From positions 1-23,502 of the forward strand of contig PDHQ01000448.1 in NCBI GenBank assembly GCA_003339415.1: DNA of 23,502 bases, given 5' to 3'. Positions 20,226 to 23,502 of the stretch are shown here, one piece after another. A program made the position numbers and the translations under genes. The notes under the pieces were generated by a model. It did no database searches. It was not told where the DNA came from and saw only the letters and a list, made by a program, of their open reading frames with translations. Source of the DNA: Ophiocordyceps camponoti-saundersi (nom. inval.) (lineage: Eukaryota > Ascomycota > Sordariomycetes > Hypocreales > Ophiocordycipitaceae). The stretch's first letter is position 1, and every line of letters starts with the position of its first letter.

Positions 20226-20782
20226 TCATTCGGCGGCGGCGGACCTCCCCGTCGATCCCGAGACCGAGAAAGCTGAATTGGTGGGATCGCGAAAAGACAT
20301 GTGATGGTGACCAACGAGAGAGATTGAACGAGTCTGTCGACGTGGTGAGGTTGAAAGCAGAGTACGAGGAGGGAGTGAAGCCCCAGAGCAGCCTTCTTCC
20401 GGGAGACGCCGCGCTCAAGTGCTTGTCGAGGGTGAAGATTTCTCGGGACGACGAGGTTTCTTCGATTGAAGCTGTGGCGTGAGGCTCCGAGGTGGGCAGG
20501 TAGAGGTAGGTCCAGACAGTAGAGCTTAGGTTGCTACGGTAGGGACCTATTACGTAATCCTGCCAGGGCAATGGCGTCCACAGACTGTGACTGTTGATGG
20601 GGGGCGGGTCCATCCTGGGGAGTGGCCCACCCGGAGAAGTGCACGGAACTTGTCACGAAGCCCAGCCGACTGGGAATAAGCAAGTCCTCAGTACCGGATT
20701 CCACAGCGGGAGAGCAGCAGCCGGCCGTCTCATGCATTCCACATGTCTCTCATCCGATCATATCGCCTGAACTGGTACATAT

Positions 20783-20798
20783 GTAGGTATGTACCTAC
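20783..20798. repeat. perfect short inverted repeat, GTAGGTA TG TACCTAC
   Basis: Seven-base arms around a two-base spacer, nested in a longer imperfect GGTAC...GTACC palindrome (20,774-20,795). It sits about 560 bp upstream of the VRL1-like start. It could bind a dimeric regulator, but such TACCTA motifs are frequent in ascomycete spacers. Confidence 0.6.
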
Positions 20799-20947
20799 CC
20801 ACCTACGGTGTGTGTGTGTATCTACCAGCCTTATAGACAGAGTCTAGGCCTCAGAGTTTGAGGCGATCAGCTTCAGGCATGCAGAGAAGGCTAGCGGTGG
20901 CTTGAGCCCTCTCATGTGCTCCGTGATCTTCTATTCCATTGACCAGT

Positions 20948-20967
20948 ACACACACACACACACACAC
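20948..20967 (+). repeat. (AC)10 microsatellite
   Basis: Ten perfect AC units in the spacer about 150 bp beyond the permease stop codon. Confidence 0.92.
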
Positions 20968-21118
20968 TCAAGTATCTGATACCCATCTACAGACGTCCTC
21001 ACCGAACCTCGATTCCATAACCGTGACGCCTCGACGCCCGCTCGTAGTCCTGTCCCCCTCCTGTCAAGATGAGATGCCCTCAGGTCCATGGCAGACTAGT
21101 GGTAAGTGAACATGACGA

Positions 21119-22981
21119 CTAAAGCATATTCCATACCCTCTTCCACATCGGAGCCTTCATCGGCCCCGTCTCATCCGGGGTCTCCGTCTTGTCCAGATCC
21201 GTCCGCCGGCCACTGTCGAGGTCAATCTCCCAGCTGCGCTTCAGCCCGTCTCGCCCCCGCCAGTAGAGCTTGCATGAGCCGTAGATGAGACCAAATAGCG
21301 GGATGAGAATGTACGCGTCGACGAATGACCCGGTGTCAAAGGGAAAGAGGCTGGTCCAACCCTGGACGAGGGCGAGAAATATGTTGGCCCCGAGCCCGAA
21401 GTAGGCAATGTATGGATACCATTTACTTTGAAATGGTATCTCGTCCAAGTTCCGCCCCTGCGTGGTCCAGGCGCGGCGGAAGCGCACGTGAATCAGGCTA
21501 ATGCCTCCCCAGACGAGAAAGGTGCTCACGCCCGACAGGTTGACGATGTAGCCGTACGCCTTGGATGCGCCCGTCGACACGTTCATCATGGCGATGGCAC
21601 CAAAGGCGTTGGTGATGACGATTGCCCAGACGGGAACGCCTGTTCGATTCGTCCAGCCAAGGAAGGAAGGCGCTTTTCCGGACTGGGCCATGTAGAGAAG
21701 CGTACGTGAACCGATATAGATGGACGAGTTGATGGCCGACAGACAAGTGATGAGTATGAAGGCGTTGATCAGATGGACGCCTTTTCTCATCCATCATTAT
21801 CAGTAACGGCGAACCGACAGAATGAGGTGCGGAAGAACGGAAAAGACTAACCCCCTTGCCAACCGGCGTTCTGAATGGCAATAGTCATGGGACTCTGAAG
21901 GGCCTTTGCGCCGCCGTTGACCAGACCCGGCGCATTGGCCGGGCAAGTGATTCCGAAGAAGATGGCGGAGCCCATGTAGACGAAGAGGATTCGCCAGAAG
22001 ACCTGACGGATGGCCTGAGGCACAGCGGCGCCGGGGTTTCTGGCCTCGGTGGCCGCGACAGCGACGGACTCGATGCCGGCATAAAAGGTGGAGCAGAAGA
22101 CGAAGACGACGGCGACGCCACGAAAGCCATGGCCGTTGAAGGCGCCCGGGTCACGCCAATAGCGGAAGCCGAGAGGTTCAGTCTGGCCCGGCACGCCCCC
22201 TGCGGCGTAGACGATGGAGAAGACGAAGTAGGCGGCGAGACCGAGCATCTTGAAGAGGGCAAGCCAGAACTCGGCTTCACCAAAGGCCTCGACGCCGAGA
22301 AGCTGAAAGGCGCAGAAGACGGTCCAGAGGATGAGGAAGAAGCCCCAAAGGGGAACGGCGGGCGCCCAGTAGGTCAGGATGCTGCAGATGACGTTATACT
22401 CGTTGGCCAGGACGGCGGCCCAGATGATAAAGTAGTTCCAGCCGATGGCGACGGAGAAGGACTTGTCGACCATGCGCTCGGCCAGCGAGACGAAGGAGCC
22501 GCCGCCGGGGAAGAGAGTGGTGACTTCACCGAGAGATTGCATGACGGCAAAGGCGATGATGCCTGGTGAAGGTCAGCGAAGAAGGGAAGGGAAGGGAAGG
22601 GACAGGTGAAGGTTGTTATCATCTGTCACTACCACCTACTAAGGTAGTAGTAGCAGGTATCACTCAGCGAAGGGGAAACGATGGGTAGGAGGTACCGAGA
22701 ATGGCGAAGCCGATGAGCAGCGATGCCGGCCCGCCGCTATTGAGGGCGCCGCCGGAGCCGACGAGCAGGCCCGGGCCGATGATGCCAGCCAGTGCCATCA
22801 TGGACAGGTGCCTGTTCTTGAGGCCTCTTCTGACGCCCGAGTCGGGATCCATGAGACTGCCGGCCCGCTTCTCGATGGCGCCGTAGCGAGGCGACTCGTC
22901 GTCCTGGGACTGAGAGAGGCTTTTTTTTACGGGCCGCGGCTCCATTGACCCGTCGGCCTCCGTTTTGAGGCCATTAGACAT
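21119..22981 (-). CDS. YAT-family amino acid permease, 3 exons, 552 aa
   Basis: This is a plasma-membrane amino acid:proton symporter of the fungal YAT family (APC superfamily); the substrate cannot be read from sequence. Exons are 22,981-22,696, 22,562-21,852 and 21,780-21,119, with introns of 133 and 71 nt. The 552-aa product is of usual family length. A hydrophilic N-terminus of about 58 residues is followed by RHLSMMALAGIIGPGLLVGSG (residues 57-77), the first membrane helix with its unwound substrate-binding glycine motif. Next come SLGEVTTLFPGGGSF (helix 2 to 3), a helix-6 segment with FYAGIESVAVAATEARNP, and about 12 hydrophobic segments in all. The C-terminus is short and cytosolic, ending KRVWNML. 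Pro and Leu replace the Thr and Phe of the usual GTGLF in helix 1, and Thr-Leu-Phe-Pro replaces the usual Tyr-Leu/Ile-Pro type after the GE of helix 2. N-terminal lysines (19, 20 and 38) are candidate ubiquitination sites for endocytosis, by inference. Confidence 0.93.
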
Positions 22982-23067
22982 TTGCGAAGCGGGTATAAGA
23001 AGGGAGAAGATAAAGAGGTAGAATCTTTAAGCATGTAAGCATGGATGTATGCAAGAAGTATGTATAA

Positions 23068-23105
<38 letters not shown>

Positions 23106-23368
23106 TTACTCCTTGGGAGAGGGAGAAGAAAGGGAGGGAGAGGAGAAGAAAAAGAAGAAAGAAGAGAAGAGGCAGTAAGAGAAAAAGAAGAGTTGTATGA
23201 AGAAAGGATTCGGAGCCGTTATATCGATTGGCACGATGGACGGCAGGGAAATGGGAACAGGCAGAGAGATAACAGACAGTCAATATTCAACCGCCGCCAA
23301 AGAGGAAAGAAAAAAACATCAACGTAGCCTGCTATAAATGGAGCCTCCGCCAAGGTCAAGAGCCCACC
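22982..23368 (-). promoter_or_regulatory. permease promoter and CT-rich leader
   Basis: The coding strand is pyrimidine-rich at 23,110-23,180, the usual fungal leader composition. A TATA-like GATATAAC lies at about 23,219-23,226, roughly 240 bp before the ATG. A (TG)17 microsatellite (23,069-23,102) sits between them and would be in or next to the transcribed leader. No upstream gene start is seen before the window ends. Confidence 0.5.
23069..23102 (+). repeat. (TG)17 microsatellite
   Basis: Seventeen perfect TG units, about 90 bp upstream of the permease ATG (CA on the coding strand). Confidence 0.95.

Positions 23369-23502
<134 letters not shown>

Larger units (their letters stand above)
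20226..21118. promoter_or_regulatory. intergenic region: VRL1-like promoter and permease 3' end
   Basis: These 893 bp have no gene. The part near 20,226-20,640 is likely leader and promoter of the minus-strand VRL1-like gene. An out-of-frame ATG at 20,229 overlaps the main start. Further out lie a perfect inverted repeat GTAGGTA/TACCTAC (20,783-20,798), a short GT run (20,808-20,819) and an (AC)10 microsatellite (20,948-20,967). No clear TATA box or RNA gene was seen. Confidence 0.55.

Noticed and set aside
21856..22569. Plus-strand acidic frame of 237 codons opposite the permease
   Set aside because: It mirrors permease exon 2; the membrane protein on the other strand has clear family motifs and matched splice sites.

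Overview
The window comes from a filamentous ascomycete (Pezizomycotina; Sordariomycetes is my guess). The genes have short introns of 61-133 nt with GT...CTGA(C)...AG signals, CT-rich 5' leaders and GC-rich codons. Next to them lies a large block ruined by repeat-induced point mutation (RIP), a process restricted to fungi. Four protein genes can be modelled with their exon structure.

Bases 1 to about 10,520 are gene-free and RIP-mutated. From about 361 to 8484, CpA/TpG dinucleotides are almost absent (I count about 24 in 8.1 kb) while CpG remains common; nearly all survivors are GCA/TGC. From about 8485 to 10,521 I see no CpA/TpG at all, and from about 8560 to 10,320 the DNA is extremely AT-rich. 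The block holds a recognisable LTR element at 4151-5926: two 210-bp LTRs, a purine tract and a decayed gag with a CCHC knuckle trace, but too little room for pol. It also holds an unidentified relict reading frame at about 900-3050.

Bases 10,522 to 13,054 hold OLA1 (four exons, + strand), encoding the YchF/Obg-like ATPase, with its CT-rich leader. A 76-base poly-C run lies between its stop and the stop of the convergent next gene.

Bases 13,055 to 23,502 carry three genes on the minus strand. They are a 520-aa protein I do not recognise, a 1288-aa VPS9-ankyrin-PX-BAR protein matching the VARP-like Vrl1 family, and a 552-aa YAT-family amino acid permease. Spacers hold CT-rich leaders and several dinucleotide microsatellites, including a compound (CA)18/(CT)40 tract that runs off the right edge.

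The genes do not form a pathway or cluster. OLA1 is a translation/stress ATPase. The Vrl1-like protein is an endosomal Rab5-type exchange factor and sorting nexin. The permease is a plausible cargo of endosomal recycling, but that link is generic. The least ordinary parts are the RIP context signature, the gag-only element, the poly-C tract and the Vrl1-like gene.
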